This document shows, one piece after another, positions 43,665 to 53,421 of a DNA stretch of 64,000 nucleotides (position 1 is the first letter of the stretch; every line of letters starts with the position of its first letter). This DNA comes from Chryseobacterium oncorhynchi (lineage in GTDB: Bacteria > Bacteroidota > Bacteroidia > Flavobacteriales > Weeksellaceae): assembly GCF_002899895.1 (NCBI RefSeq), contig NZ_PPEI02000003.1, positions 248,001 through 312,000 of the forward strand, in the 5' to 3' direction. Below the pieces are notes generated by a model. The model worked only from the letters and a program-made list of their open reading frames with translations, was not told the origin of the DNA and made no database searches. A program made the position numbers and the translations under genes.

Positions 43665-44681
43665 TTATTTTTTGTTTTGTTTTTCCTGCAAATCACCCTT
43701 GAAAAAGCTACTAAATATGGTCTGCATATTCGGAAATGACGGTTCTTGCCAATAGGGTGTTTTATAGTTACTGGATTCTGTATTGAATTTTACTTTTTCA
43801 ATATTATTTTCATTGCTAAAACTGATTTCTTTGGTGTAAAAGTTTTCATAAGAAATAATTTGATTATAGTTTTCCTCTGTTTTATGTTTTAGCTTTATGA
43901 AATGTATTTCATTAAATTCCAAAAGGTCTTTAAGTGTTTTTGGTGAATCTTTTTCAAATGCAATATTCTGAATTCCTTTGAAATCAAAAAACCTAAAACC
44001 AAATAAGGCAAATTCTTTTTGCTGTAGGTATTCTCCGGTTATCTCTATTTCATCTTTGTAAGTTCCTTTAAGTTCTTTGATTTTGATATCTTTCTTTTTA
44101 TATTCTTCAAGGTTTCCTACTTTTTTCATTTTTGGAAGATCCAGAGAGTTTCCGTAATCCCAGCTTGCTGTTTGTTTTTTTTCCTGCTTTGGATCTATCA
44201 ACCTATAAATTCTGTATTGTTCAACGTTTGTGCTTTTTAATTTTTTTGTTTTATTATCAAAAATATAAGTGACAATTCCATCGGCATAGCCATTCAATTT
44301 ATTGTTGACATTGACATAGGAGTTAAAATTTCCTTTTATCAAAATGTATTTTGCAGGTTTATTATTCTTGATAACGATGGTTTCAATTTCTTTTACTTGA
44401 TCATTAATTTTGATAATGGGCTGGTTAAAGTCTGAATAGGATAGGGTAGCAACAGGAAAGCTATTATAAACCAGTTGAAATTTTTCCTGCGAAGGAATTA
44501 ATGATTGTTTATCAATTTTTCCATCAATATCAGAATAAGCGAGTATGTTTCCATCTTTCCCAAAAACAGAAACCTTAGGAAGGGGCTTATTATTTTTTTC
44601 GGAAATGAAAGTGATAGTCTGTGCATTGGTAAAAATGGAGACGAAGCAGAACATAAGATAAAACAGATAAACTCTTTTCAT
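43665..44681 (-). CDS. Exported protein with carboxypeptidase-regulatory-like N-terminus
   Basis: The 338-residue protein has a signal peptide (MKRVYLFYLMFCFVSIFTNAQ). A short carboxypeptidase-regulatory-like beta domain (about 22-100, with ISEKNNKPLPKVSVFGKDGNILAYSDIDGKI) follows. The remaining 235 residues contain beta-rich blocks that I cannot place in a family. This N-terminal domain is common at the start of Bacteroidota outer-membrane proteins. It lies alone, 50 bases upstream of the apt-operon lipoprotein gene on the same strand. Confidence 0.82.
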   Translation of the reverse strand: MKRVYLFYLMFCFVSIFTNAQTITFISEKNNKPLPKVSVFGKDGNILAYSDIDGKIDKQSLIPSQEKFQLVYNSFPVATLSYSDFNQPIIKINDQVKEIETIVIKNNKPAKYILIKGNFNSYVNVNNKLNGYADGIVTYIFDNKTKKLKSTNVEQYRIYRLIDPKQEKKQTASWDYGNSLDLPKMKKVGNLEEYKKKDIKIKELKGTYKDEIEITGEYLQQKEFALFGFRFFDFKGIQNIAFEKDSPKTLKDLLEFNEIHFIKLKHKTEENYNQIISYENFYTKEISFSNENNIEKVKFNTESSNYKTPYWQEPSFPNMQTIFSSFFKGDLQEKQNKK

Positions 44682-44778
44682 AGTAGTATTGGTTGATGTT
44701 AGCCTTGTTTATTTATAGATAAGGAAAGATGTAAATTAAATGTTTTGAATATGCTGCACTTCCACTTTATTCCATAAA

Positions 44779-44809
44779 AAAAGACTGATTGTTTAACAAT
44801 CAGTCTTTT
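44779..44809 (-). terminator. Terminator of the act operon
   Basis: Stem AAAAGACTGATTG (44779-44791) with CAATCAGTCTTTT (44797-44809) and a 5-base loop, followed on the minus strand by a T7 run. Confidence 0.88.
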
Positions 44810-44833
44810 ATCATATTATTTTGTTACAAGTCC

Positions 44834-46165
44834 TTAGAAAGGATACTCATAAATTTCAGATTCGTGTAAGTAAGGGTTTCCTGTAGGGATCAGCTTCAAT
44901 TTAGATAAAGCAGAAAGTACAGTAAACATAAACAATCCAACTACGAATAGAAGAGCTCCTAGGATTAATATAAATACTTCAGGAGTTTTCCAGTATGGTC
45001 CTACCGTTCCAGGCATTACCATGTTGAAGTAATCTAAGATGTGTCCTAAAATAACTACTACAGCCATTACTGTTACTACCTTGTAGTTTCTCTTGATGCT
45101 GCTACTTACTAATACCAATAGTGGTAATAAGAAGTTTACAATCAGCATTGGTAAGAATGTAGTACCATAGTGTTGGAATCTTCCAAAGAAGTAGTTAACC
45201 TCTTCCGGAACGTTTGCATACCAATAAAGCATGAACTGAGCAAACCATGTATATGTCCAAAGCATACTTGTAGCGAAAAGGAATACTCCTAAATCGTGTA
45301 AGTGGTTGTCATTGAACTGTGGTAAATAACCGTTTTTCTTAAGATAAACACTTAATAAAATGATTACAGCAATACCACTTGAAAGGCAGCTAACCATTGA
45401 ATACCAGATATACATTGTAGAATACCAGTGAGGGTCAATAGACATCAACCAGTCCCAAGCCCAAGCAGCAGAAGCAAATCCGAAGAATGCAATATATCCT
45501 ACTGCCCATCTGTAAAGCATTTGATACTCAACTTTAGATTTAGTATCGTCTACTTTTTTAGACTGAGCTTTAAGTTTCCATGCGAAGAAAGAAGCACCTA
45601 CTACATAAATGATCGTTCTGATAGCATAGAAAGGTATGTTTAAGAATCTTTTCTTTTCGAATAAAATTACGTCAAAGTGTGCAGATTCAGGATTCGTTAA
45701 TTCCGGATCCATCCAGTGGAATAGGTGGCCATTGTGAGTGATATTTAAGATCATCATAATAACCAGAATAGCACCCCCATAAGGAATATAAGAAGCAATA
45801 GCTTCCATTACTCTTGTAATAATAATTGGCCAACCAGCGTGGGCAGCATGCTGAATACAGTAAAAAAACAATACAGCACAACTTAATCCAAAGAAGAACA
45901 CAGCTACAAAGTGTAGCGATGCTAAAGGCTGGTTGTGGATCTGCAAAGTAGCGTGCTCTAGGTGAGCAGCATGGTCCTGCGGTCCAACCATTTCACTTGA
46001 GTGTGTAGGAGCATCATGTCCAGAAGCATGAACAGCTTCCATCATGTGTTCTATTTGCTCAGTAGAAAGTCCTTTGTTCATAAAGAAACCAATACCAAAC
46101 AGAACTAAACCTACAACAAGAAGTATGATAGAAGTTGATTTTAATTTTGGTGAAAAACTATACAT
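44834..46165 (-). CDS. actF: Alternative Complex III subunit ActF
   Basis: The 443-residue integral membrane subunit has about 10 membrane segments and is the second quinone-side membrane protein of Alternative Complex III, along with ActC (both NrfD-related in fold). After the first helix there is a His-rich extracytoplasmic loop (about residues 41-79, MMEAVHASGHDAPTHSSEMVGPQ and nearby H's). Typical family blocks such as LYWYANVPEEVNYF are present. It is the last gene of the operon, 8 bases after actE. Confidence 0.93.
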   Translation of the reverse strand: MYSFSPKLKSTSIILLVVGLVLFGIGFFMNKGLSTEQIEHMMEAVHASGHDAPTHSSEMVGPQDHAAHLEHATLQIHNQPLASLHFVAVFFFGLSCAVLFFYCIQHAAHAGWPIIITRVMEAIASYIPYGGAILVIMMILNITHNGHLFHWMDPELTNPESAHFDVILFEKKRFLNIPFYAIRTIIYVVGASFFAWKLKAQSKKVDDTKSKVEYQMLYRWAVGYIAFFGFASAAWAWDWLMSIDPHWYSTMYIWYSMVSCLSSGIAVIILLSVYLKKNGYLPQFNDNHLHDLGVFLFATSMLWTYTWFAQFMLYWYANVPEEVNYFFGRFQHYGTTFLPMLIVNFLLPLLVLVSSSIKRNYKVVTVMAVVVILGHILDYFNMVMPGTVGPYWKTPEVFILILGALLFVVGLFMFTVLSALSKLKLIPTGNPYLHESEIYEYPF

Positions 46166-46173
46166 TTCTTTTC

Positions 46174-46860
46174 TTATTTTTTAGTTTCGGTAGTCGTTTC
46201 AGTTGCTGGTGCCGCCGCTGTAGCTGCTGCCGGTGCTGCTGCTCCTTTTTTGAAAGCACTCATCACATACATAGCCACTCTCCATCTATCTCCTGCGTTC
46301 AATTGTCCCGCATAAGATCCCATTGCATTTCTACCGTTTGTTAATACATAATGAACAGACCCTACTGTAAGCTCTCTGTCAGCATAGTTAGGTACTCCCG
46401 AGAATGCTCCAGTTTGTACAATTGGTCCTTGTCCATCACCTCCTGTTCCGTGACATGCAGCACAAGTGTGGTCAAACAATACTTTTCCTCTTTCAAGATC
46501 CTTAGCTGCGTTAGCCGGGTTAAGAGGAGAAGCTGTCAGTTTTTTAGAAGCTTCATACCCTGCATTGTACTCGTCAACATTCTTTGGTAATAAGCTTTCT
46601 TCAAAAACTCCATCTTTATTTTGAGGAACAGATCCTTCTACTGGAGTAAGACCTGTTGCACCATTATTTTTAACAAAAGCAGGAATTTCGTTTTCATGAT
46701 CTGAATAAGCGTCCTGAGCTTTCATCAATGGATCATAAGCTACCGGAAAATACATATCCGGGAAATATACCAAAGGAGTGTTCTCCTTTGGTCCGCAAGA
46801 GTTAAGTAAAACTGTTGTTAAACCTAAAACTGCTGTAATTCTTAATACGTTCTTTTTCAT
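46174..46860 (-). CDS. actE: Alternative Complex III cytochrome c subunit ActE
   Basis: The 228-residue lipoprotein has signal MKKNVLRITAVLGLTTVLLNSC (Cys22) and a single haem-binding CAACH motif in HTCAACHGTGGDGQGP. Met in NAMGSYAGQL is a likely axial ligand. A low-complexity Ala/Thr tail ends the protein. ActE is one of the small cytochrome c subunits carrying electrons out of Alternative Complex III. It starts 1 base after the actD stop. Confidence 0.95.
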   Translation of the reverse strand: MKKNVLRITAVLGLTTVLLNSCGPKENTPLVYFPDMYFPVAYDPLMKAQDAYSDHENEIPAFVKNNGATGLTPVEGSVPQNKDGVFEESLLPKNVDEYNAGYEASKKLTASPLNPANAAKDLERGKVLFDHTCAACHGTGGDGQGPIVQTGAFSGVPNYADRELTVGSVHYVLTNGRNAMGSYAGQLNAGDRWRVAMYVMSAFKKGAAAPAAATAAAPATETTTETKK

Positions 46861-46861
46861 T

Positions 46862-47383
46862 TTAAGCGTCTTTAACAGTTATTTCTTCAACTCCAGTTTC
46901 AATTAGCAACTGCTTTACAGATTCTACATCTTCAGTTACGAATTCCATCATGAATTTATCATCAGTAGTTCTTGGATCAGGATTCTGAGCCGGAGCTCCT
47001 GGATACATTTTGTTTCTAACTAAGAAAGTTAAAGACATCATGTGAGCTGCACAGAATACCATTAATTCAAACATTGGAACTACGAATGCAGGCATATTGT
47101 GTGCCCAGTCAAAAGCTGGTTTACCACCAATATTCTGCGGCCAGTCATGATTCATTACATACCAAGTTACAGTAGCACCAATAGTAACACCATAAAGAGC
47201 ATATAAGAATGCGGCATCAGAAATTCTAGTTTTCTTTAACCCTAAAGCTTTGTCTAGTCCGTGAACCGGAAACGGAGTGTAAACCTCGTTTATTGCGATT
47301 CCTTTATCGTTGAATGCCTTAACGCCGTTCATTAAATCGTCGTCGTCAGCATAAAGTCCGTATACAATTTTAGTGGTGCTCAT
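46862..47383 (-). CDS. actD: Alternative Complex III subunit ActD
   Basis: This DUF3341 membrane subunit has two helices flanking a middle loop. The family start STTKIVYGLYADDDDLMNGVKA is clear. The frame can begin at a GTG at 47410, but the ATG at 47383 (MSTTKIV) has AAGGAG directly before it and matches the family start. That gives 173 residues and a 14-base overlap with the actC stop end. The Shine-Dalgarno-like site is unusual for this organism and may serve re-initiation. Confidence 0.92.
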   Translation of the reverse strand: MSTTKIVYGLYADDDDLMNGVKAFNDKGIAINEVYTPFPVHGLDKALGLKKTRISDAAFLYALYGVTIGATVTWYVMNHDWPQNIGGKPAFDWAHNMPAFVVPMFELMVFCAAHMMSLTFLVRNKMYPGAPAQNPDPRTTDDKFMMEFVTEDVESVKQLLIETGVEEITVKDA

Positions 47384-48767
47384 CTCCTTCTTTTGCTTTA
47401 TAAGTTTCACCTGAGATTTTCAAAATCGATTTTAATTCAGCCTGTGCAATTACAGGGAATGTTCTTGCATATAATAAGAATAATACAGAGAAGAATCCGA
47501 TAGTTCCTAAGTATACACCCACATCAATGATCGTTGGCTTAAACATTGTCCATGATCCTGGTAAATAGTCTCTAGAAAGGTTGATAACGATGATATCAAA
47601 ACGCTCAAACCACATACCGATGTTAATGATCAATGCAACAATGAATGTCCAGATAATGTTCGTTCTAGCTTTTTTGAACCAGAAAGAAGCAGGAATCACA
47701 AGGTTACAGATGATCAATGACCAGAATGCCCACCAGTAAGGTCCTACTGCAGCACCTGGAGAAAGGTAAGTAAAGTCTTCAAATCTTGATCCGGAGTACC
47801 ATCCGATGAAATATTCAGTAGCATAAGCTACAGTTACCATACCACCTGTAAGAACGATTACGATGTTCATAATTTCGATATGATACATTGTGATGTATTC
47901 TTCTAAGTGACAAACTTTTCTAGCAATCAACAATAGTGTTTGTACCATTGCGAATCCTGAGAAGATCGCACCAGCTACGAAGTAAGGAGGGTAGATTGTA
48001 GAGTGCCATCCTTTAATAACTGAAGTTGCGAAGTCAAAAGATACCGTTGTGTGTACCGAGAATACAAGTGGAGTTGCTAAACCTGCAAGAACCAAAGAAA
48101 GTTCTTCGAATCTCTGCCAGTGTTTTGCTTTACCACCCCATCCGAATGCTAGGAATGTATAGATTTTCTTCGTCCAAGGAGTCTTAGCTCTATCTCTGAT
48201 CATTGCAAAGTCAGGGATTAGTCCCATGAACCAGAATACAGTTGATACTGAGAAATACGTAGAGATCGCAAATACGTCCCAAAGTAGAGGAGAGTTAAAG
48301 TTCCCCCAAAGAGAACCGAACTGGTTTGGTAAAGGGAATACCCAATATCCAACCCAAACTCTACCCATGTGGATTACAGGGAAGATTGCTGCCTGTACAA
48401 CCGCAAAGATCGTCATCGCCTCTGCAGATCTGTTTACAGACATTCTCCATCTCTGTCTAAATAATAATAATACTGCGGAGATTAGGGTCCCGGCGTGACC
48501 GATACCTACCCACCATACGAAGTTGGTAATATCCCAACCCCAGTTAATAGTTCTGTTAAGCCCCCATGCTCCAATACCTGTCCCGATAGTATAAGCGATA
48601 CAGCCAAATCCGTAGATGAATAGAACTAAGGCTGCATATAATGAGATCCACCATAATTTACCTGCTCTTTCTTCGATAGGTCGTGCAATATCTTCTGTGA
48701 TATCGTGATAAGTTTTGTGACCAATAATTAGAGGTTCCCTTATCGGAGCTTCGTAATGTCCTGACAT
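47370..48767 (-). CDS. actC: Alternative Complex III subunit ActC
   Basis: The 465-residue subunit is an NrfD-type membrane protein with about 10 helices and is proposed to hold the menaquinol-oxidising site in the Alternative Complex III structures. Landmarks include IREPLIIGHKTYHDITEDI at the start and the conserved NFVWWVGIGHAGTLISA block. The last bases overlap actD. The gene order actABCDEF is complete and colinear on the minus strand. Confidence 0.96.
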   Translation of the reverse strand: MSGHYEAPIREPLIIGHKTYHDITEDIARPIEERAGKLWWISLYAALVLFIYGFGCIAYTIGTGIGAWGLNRTINWGWDITNFVWWVGIGHAGTLISAVLLLFRQRWRMSVNRSAEAMTIFAVVQAAIFPVIHMGRVWVGYWVFPLPNQFGSLWGNFNSPLLWDVFAISTYFSVSTVFWFMGLIPDFAMIRDRAKTPWTKKIYTFLAFGWGGKAKHWQRFEELSLVLAGLATPLVFSVHTTVSFDFATSVIKGWHSTIYPPYFVAGAIFSGFAMVQTLLLIARKVCHLEEYITMYHIEIMNIVIVLTGGMVTVAYATEYFIGWYSGSRFEDFTYLSPGAAVGPYWWAFWSLIICNLVIPASFWFKKARTNIIWTFIVALIINIGMWFERFDIIVINLSRDYLPGSWTMFKPTIIDVGVYLGTIGFFSVLFLLYARTFPVIAQAELKSILKISGETYKAKEGDEHH

Positions 48768-48792
48768 TTTTTACCTATTTATTATTTAAACT

Positions 48793-51700
48793 TTATTTTT
48801 CTACTCTGTTTCTTACTTTAGTGTGATAGAACACGTTTGGTTTTGTTCCGATCTCCTCTAGTAAATAATATCTTCTGTTAGATGCATATTGCTTTCTAAC
48901 TTCAGACTCTTTATCATTCATGTCTCCGAAAGTCATTGCTCCAGTAGAACAAGCAGCTGCACAAGCACAAGAGTTCTTGAACTCAGCATCTGTTACTTTT
49001 CTGTTGTCTCTCTTAGCTGCTAAAATAGTAGCCTGAGTTTCTTGGATACACATTGAACATTTCTCCATTACCCCTCTAGTTCTTACAACTACGTCTGGGT
49101 TAAGTACCATTCTTCCTAAATCGTTGTTCATGTTGAAGTCGAACTTGTCATTTAGGTTATAAGTAAACCAGTTGAAACGTCTTACTTTGTATGGACAGTT
49201 GTTTGCACAATATCTAGTACCGATACATCTGTTGTAAGCCATATGGTTTTGACCTTGCTTACCGTGTGAAGTAGCCGCTACCGGACATACAGTTTCACAA
49301 GGAGCGTGGTTACAGTGCTGACACATTACTGGTTGGAAGATTACATCCGGATTATCTGCAGGGTGGTTTAACGCACCTCCGTCTCCAAATGCTGTTCCGT
49401 ACAATTCTGGTACAGCCATTCCTTCTTTCAATCCTTCGTATACTTCTACTTTCTGTCTTGAAGAATAGTAACGGTCAATTCTTAACCAGTACATATCTCT
49501 AGACATTCTTACCTCTTCTTTACCTACTACAGGAACGTTGTTTTCAGCTTGACAAGCAATTACACATGCTCCACAACCTGTACAAGAGTTCAAGTCAATA
49601 GATAAGTTGAAGTGAGGTCCGTCTGTATCATCAAAAGCATCCCAAAGGTCGATTTTTCTCGCTGGAAGTGCTCCACTGATTGTATGATATTCCAAAGGCT
49701 TGTTCCATCCTTTATGTTCATCATCGAAAGGTACGTTGATAAATTCAGCTAAAGGAACTTCTTTAGCAATTTCGTAACGTCCCATTAGAGTATTCTGAAG
49801 CTGGATACCTGCAAATTCATGATCTTCTCCTGTTTTCTCGATTTTTACCCCTGAAAGAACAAGGTTAGAACCATCGAATAAAGGATAAGCATTTACACCT
49901 GTATCAGCTGTAGCTCCTGAGTTTTTCTTACCATAACCAAGTGCAAGACCTACAGATCCTTCTGCCTGACCAGGTTGAATAAATACAGGGACATCTTTTA
50001 TTGTTACTCCGTTCACAGTAAGGTTTACGATAGAACCATCTAACTGCATTCTTGCATTAAGATCATTCTCAATCGCAAATTTCTCTGCATCTTTAGGAGA
50101 AATTGTCAAGTAGTTATCCCAAGACATTCTTGTCAATGGATCTGGTAATTCCTGCAACCAAGGGTTGTTTGCCTGAGTTCCGTCTCCCATTGAAGTCTTA
50201 GTATATAATACCAATTCTAATTCAGAAGCTTTGAAGTTTCCTAGTTCAGCAACAGCCTGTGCAGCGTTTCCACCTGCATAAGATAAAGTTGTTGAGTTAG
50301 TAGAAGCATTGATACCATTATATAATGCTTTGTTGAAAGAAGTACCACCTAAGATAGAAGCTGAATTAGCTTTTAAATAATCGTAGTAGTTATTAGCAGC
50401 ATTATTTTTACCATTCTTCCAAACCAATAGAGATTCTTCAATCTGTCTTGATTTGTAGATTTTCTGGATCGTAGGCTGCATTAATGAATATACACCAGTC
50501 TGTGGTTCGATATCTCCCCAAGACTCTAGCCAGTTAGCAACCGGAATTACAGCTTTCGCTGCCTTGTACATTTCATTTTTCTTATCAGCTACAGCAATTA
50601 CGTAAGGAACTTTTGATAAAGATTTTTTGAAATCTTCTCCTTTCGGATGAGAGTAGATAGGGTCTACATTGTTAGTGATTAATACACCAACCTGACCTCC
50701 ATTTACCCATCCTAAGAATTCCTGGTATCTTGCTTTATCAAATTCTTTTAAGAAGTTTGCTTTACCTGTGAAAGCAACTGATCCTAATTTTTGGTTGATT
50801 AAGTGTGCTAAAACCTGTGCTCCTTTAGAACCGTCAGCTAAAACAACAGCTTTGCTGCCTTTTGCTTTCAATTCGTTAGCAATTTCAGTAGCAATCTTAT
50901 CAGAAGTACCACCACCTACAATTGCATTGTAAACTTCAACTAAAGTTTTGTTTACAGCACTTGGCTTTAATCTATATCTTGAGTCAGAGTTAGCACCAGT
51001 TAATGACATGTTAGATTCCACTTGGATGTGTCTCAACATGTTTGCTCCTGGCTTTCTAGCTTCTGCAAAAGATGTTTCTAAACTTGAAGCATTATAATCT
51101 CCTAAGAAATCAGCTTGGAAAGAAACTACCAATTCAGAACCTTTAAGGTCATAGATTGGTAATGCTCTTTGTCCGAATACTTCCTGAGCTGCATCTAAAG
51201 CTGCGGAGTAAGGGAAAGCATCATAAGTTACTAATTCTGCTGTAGGATATTTAGCTTTAAATTCAGCAAATAATTTTTTGAAAGTTGGTGAAGCAAAAGA
51301 GTGTGATAAAACCACAATCTTTTTACCTGACGCTTTAGCTTCTTCTAAACCTTTAAGAACGAAGCTGTCTACTTTATCGAAAGTTTCGTCTTTACCATCT
51401 AGTTTAGGCTGTTTTACTTTATCATTATCATAAAGAGAAAGTACACTTGCCTGAGCTCTTGCGTTAGTTTTACCTAAATCACCAGCAACTGGGTTTGGAT
51501 CAATTTTGATTGGTCTTCCTTCACGAGTTTTTACTAAAACGCTAGCGAAATCGAAACCATCAAAATATGTTGAAGCGTAATAATTTGGAACCCCTGGAAT
51601 AATATCGTGTGGTTTTACTACGTAAGGAATCGTTTTAATTACCGGAGCTTCACAGGCAGCAAGAGTTACTGCTGCTGTAGAGAATCCTAGTAATTTTAAG

Positions 51701-51858
51701 AAATCTCTTCTTGAAGTACTAGAACCATTCTGTTCAGCATCTCCAAGGAAATCTTCTACCGGAATTTCTTCCTGGAACTCTTTAAGAGCCAGCTTACCAT
51801 TTAAAGCTGGATCTTTAAGTTCATGAATACTTCTGAATTGTATTTTGTTTGAAGCCAT
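48793..51858 (-). CDS. actB: Alternative Complex III Fe-S subunit ActB
   Basis: The 1021-residue subunit is a fusion of a molybdopterin-oxidoreductase-like domain (about 70-720) and a C-terminal ferredoxin-like domain with 4Fe-4S/3Fe-4S cysteine sets (CTGCGACVIAC, CQHCNHAPCETVCP, RCIGTRYCANNCPYKVRR, CSMC). The N-terminus has a twin-arginine signal STSRRDFLKLLG (Arg50, Arg51) followed by a lipobox-like LAAC (Cys69), so it is exported folded and may be lipid-anchored. In the structures ActB has lost the Mo cofactor and passes electrons through its clusters. It lies 23 bases after actA. Confidence 0.96.
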   Translation of the reverse strand: MASNKIQFRSIHELKDPALNGKLALKEFQEEIPVEDFLGDAEQNGSSTSRRDFLKLLGFSTAAVTLAACEAPVIKTIPYVVKPHDIIPGVPNYYASTYFDGFDFASVLVKTREGRPIKIDPNPVAGDLGKTNARAQASVLSLYDNDKVKQPKLDGKDETFDKVDSFVLKGLEEAKASGKKIVVLSHSFASPTFKKLFAEFKAKYPTAELVTYDAFPYSAALDAAQEVFGQRALPIYDLKGSELVVSFQADFLGDYNASSLETSFAEARKPGANMLRHIQVESNMSLTGANSDSRYRLKPSAVNKTLVEVYNAIVGGGTSDKIATEIANELKAKGSKAVVLADGSKGAQVLAHLINQKLGSVAFTGKANFLKEFDKARYQEFLGWVNGGQVGVLITNNVDPIYSHPKGEDFKKSLSKVPYVIAVADKKNEMYKAAKAVIPVANWLESWGDIEPQTGVYSLMQPTIQKIYKSRQIEESLLVWKNGKNNAANNYYDYLKANSASILGGTSFNKALYNGINASTNSTTLSYAGGNAAQAVAELGNFKASELELVLYTKTSMGDGTQANNPWLQELPDPLTRMSWDNYLTISPKDAEKFAIENDLNARMQLDGSIVNLTVNGVTIKDVPVFIQPGQAEGSVGLALGYGKKNSGATADTGVNAYPLFDGSNLVLSGVKIEKTGEDHEFAGIQLQNTLMGRYEIAKEVPLAEFINVPFDDEHKGWNKPLEYHTISGALPARKIDLWDAFDDTDGPHFNLSIDLNSCTGCGACVIACQAENNVPVVGKEEVRMSRDMYWLRIDRYYSSRQKVEVYEGLKEGMAVPELYGTAFGDGGALNHPADNPDVIFQPVMCQHCNHAPCETVCPVAATSHGKQGQNHMAYNRCIGTRYCANNCPYKVRRFNWFTYNLNDKFDFNMNNDLGRMVLNPDVVVRTRGVMEKCSMCIQETQATILAAKRDNRKVTDAEFKNSCACAAACSTGAMTFGDMNDKESEVRKQYASNRRYYLLEEIGTKPNVFYHTKVRNRVEK

Positions 51859-51881
51859 TTATACTTCTAATTTTTTAGTTA

Positions 51882-53240
51882 TTAATAATGACATTTACCA
51901 CACTCAAGACCTCCAATCGCATCTACAGTGATCTTACCTCCATCTTGTGGATATTGTTTTTTCAACTTGTCGTGTAGATTCTTGAAGTACTCTTTATTAT
52001 AACCGTTGTTCATATCGATTTCTGTCGTTCTGTGACATTCGATACACCATCCCATTGTAAAGTCATTAGCCATTTGAACAACATTCATTGTATCAATTTT
52101 TCCGTGACAAGCCTTACATACAACATCAATTTTGTTGTTAGGATTCTTTTTGTTGAAAGAATTGATAATCGCTTGCTCACCTGCTACTACGTGTTGAGAG
52201 TGGTTGAAGTAAACGAAGTCTGGCATGTTGTGGATTCTTGTCCATTCAACCGGTTGTGTTTTTCCTGTATACTGCTGTTTAGCAGGATCCCAACCTGTTG
52301 CCGCGTAGATCTTCTGGATTTCTCCATCATAGAATGCCTTGTCTTTTCCTGGCTCCATGTAGTGATCTGCGTTGTATTCAGAAATTGTTCTGTGACAGTT
52401 CATACAAACGTTCATAGAAGGAATCTCAGATACTTTTCCGTATTTAGCACTAGAGTGACATAATTGACAGTCAATTTTTTGTTCTCCAGCGTGGATTTTG
52501 TGAGAGAAGTAGATAGGCTGCTCAGGTTTGTATCCTTTGTAAACCCCGATCCACATTAACCAGTTCCATACTCCGTAAGCAGCAAGAATAGCAAGAATAG
52601 CTATTAATCCTTTTCCTACATAGTGGAACTTCTCATACATTTCCTTGAACGAACGAACTCTCGTTTCGTTAAGCCCGGATAGCTCATCAGATTGACCTAG
52701 CTTCACTAATTGTCTTAGTTTCACCAAAATCCAAACTAATAAACCAGCGATGGCTAAAAGGGAAATGATTACAATGTTTGTTGTGCTTTTGTCTGCAGGT
52801 GCTGCCGCCTCAGCGCCAGGTGCAGGAGTTGCTTCCGTCTTTTTCTCTTCCGGAGCTGGTGGATTAGTTGTGAAAGCTAAAATGTCGTCTATATCCTTAT
52901 CTGTAAGATTTGGAAAGACCTGCATTTCAGTCTTGTTAAACTTTTCAAAAATCTCATTGGCGTATTTATCCCCCGAAGCTCTAAGAGCTTTGTTGTCTTT
53001 GATCCACTTGTGAAGCCAATCTTTGTCTACACCACCCTCTGTCTTTACTCGTTCTACAACCCCTTTTAATGGAGGTCCTATAACTTGTTTGTCCAGTGCG
53101 TGACATGCAGTACAATTCGCTTTGAAAAGTTTCTCTCCGTTTTTAGGATCGCCGTCTTGCCCGTAAAATGAAGCACTGGTTGATAGCAATAAGCCTATTG
53201 CGATCAACGTTTTTTTATAATGCTTTCTCCAACTAATCAT
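51882..53240 (-). CDS. actA: Alternative Complex III multihaem cytochrome c subunit ActA
   Basis: The 452-residue protein is a fusion. An N-terminal monohaem cytochrome c domain (CTACH at 43-47) is followed by a Pro/Ala/Glu linker, two membrane helices (about 158-178 and 213-240) and a pentahaem domain with CQLCH, CMNCH, CKACH, CIECH and CGKCH. That is six haem sites in total, where the classic ActA has five. The family call is secure; the extra haem domain is typical of Bacteroidota versions (from memory). First gene of the act operon. Confidence 0.95.
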   Translation of the reverse strand: MISWRKHYKKTLIAIGLLLSTSASFYGQDGDPKNGEKLFKANCTACHALDKQVIGPPLKGVVERVKTEGGVDKDWLHKWIKDNKALRASGDKYANEIFEKFNKTEMQVFPNLTDKDIDDILAFTTNPPAPEEKKTEATPAPGAEAAAPADKSTTNIVIISLLAIAGLLVWILVKLRQLVKLGQSDELSGLNETRVRSFKEMYEKFHYVGKGLIAILAILAAYGVWNWLMWIGVYKGYKPEQPIYFSHKIHAGEQKIDCQLCHSSAKYGKVSEIPSMNVCMNCHRTISEYNADHYMEPGKDKAFYDGEIQKIYAATGWDPAKQQYTGKTQPVEWTRIHNMPDFVYFNHSQHVVAGEQAIINSFNKKNPNNKIDVVCKACHGKIDTMNVVQMANDFTMGWCIECHRTTEIDMNNGYNKEYFKNLHDKLKKQYPQDGGKITVDAIGGLECGKCHY

Positions 53241-53284
53241 TTAAATTATCTTATGTTAGTAAATTATTGAACATATCAATTCCG

Positions 53285-53292
53285 CAAAAATA
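53285..53292 (-). promoter_or_regulatory. -7 box of the act operon
   Basis: TATTTTTG reads 53292-53285 on the minus strand, 44 bases before the actA ATG. The -33 TTG is not obvious. Confidence 0.45.
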
Positions 53293-53375
53293 ATATTTTT
53301 AACAGAAATTTAACGGCATATAGAAAGGGGAAAATATCATTTACGTTTAATTTGTATTGATTCTAAATAACTGGT

Positions 53376-53406
53376 TTGGTATAGTTTTTTAATTTGTATA
53401 AATTTG
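53376..53406 (+). promoter_or_regulatory. Promoter of the SPOR-domain gene
   Basis: TTG (53376-53378) and TAAATTTG (53399-53406) are 20 bases apart. The ATG follows 15 bases later. Confidence 0.65.
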
Positions 53407-53421
53407 CGCAAACAAGTTTAA

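Noticed and set aside
52032-52463. A 143-residue plus-strand frame across actA
   Set aside because: It is antisense to the six-haem cytochrome with intact CxxCH motifs.
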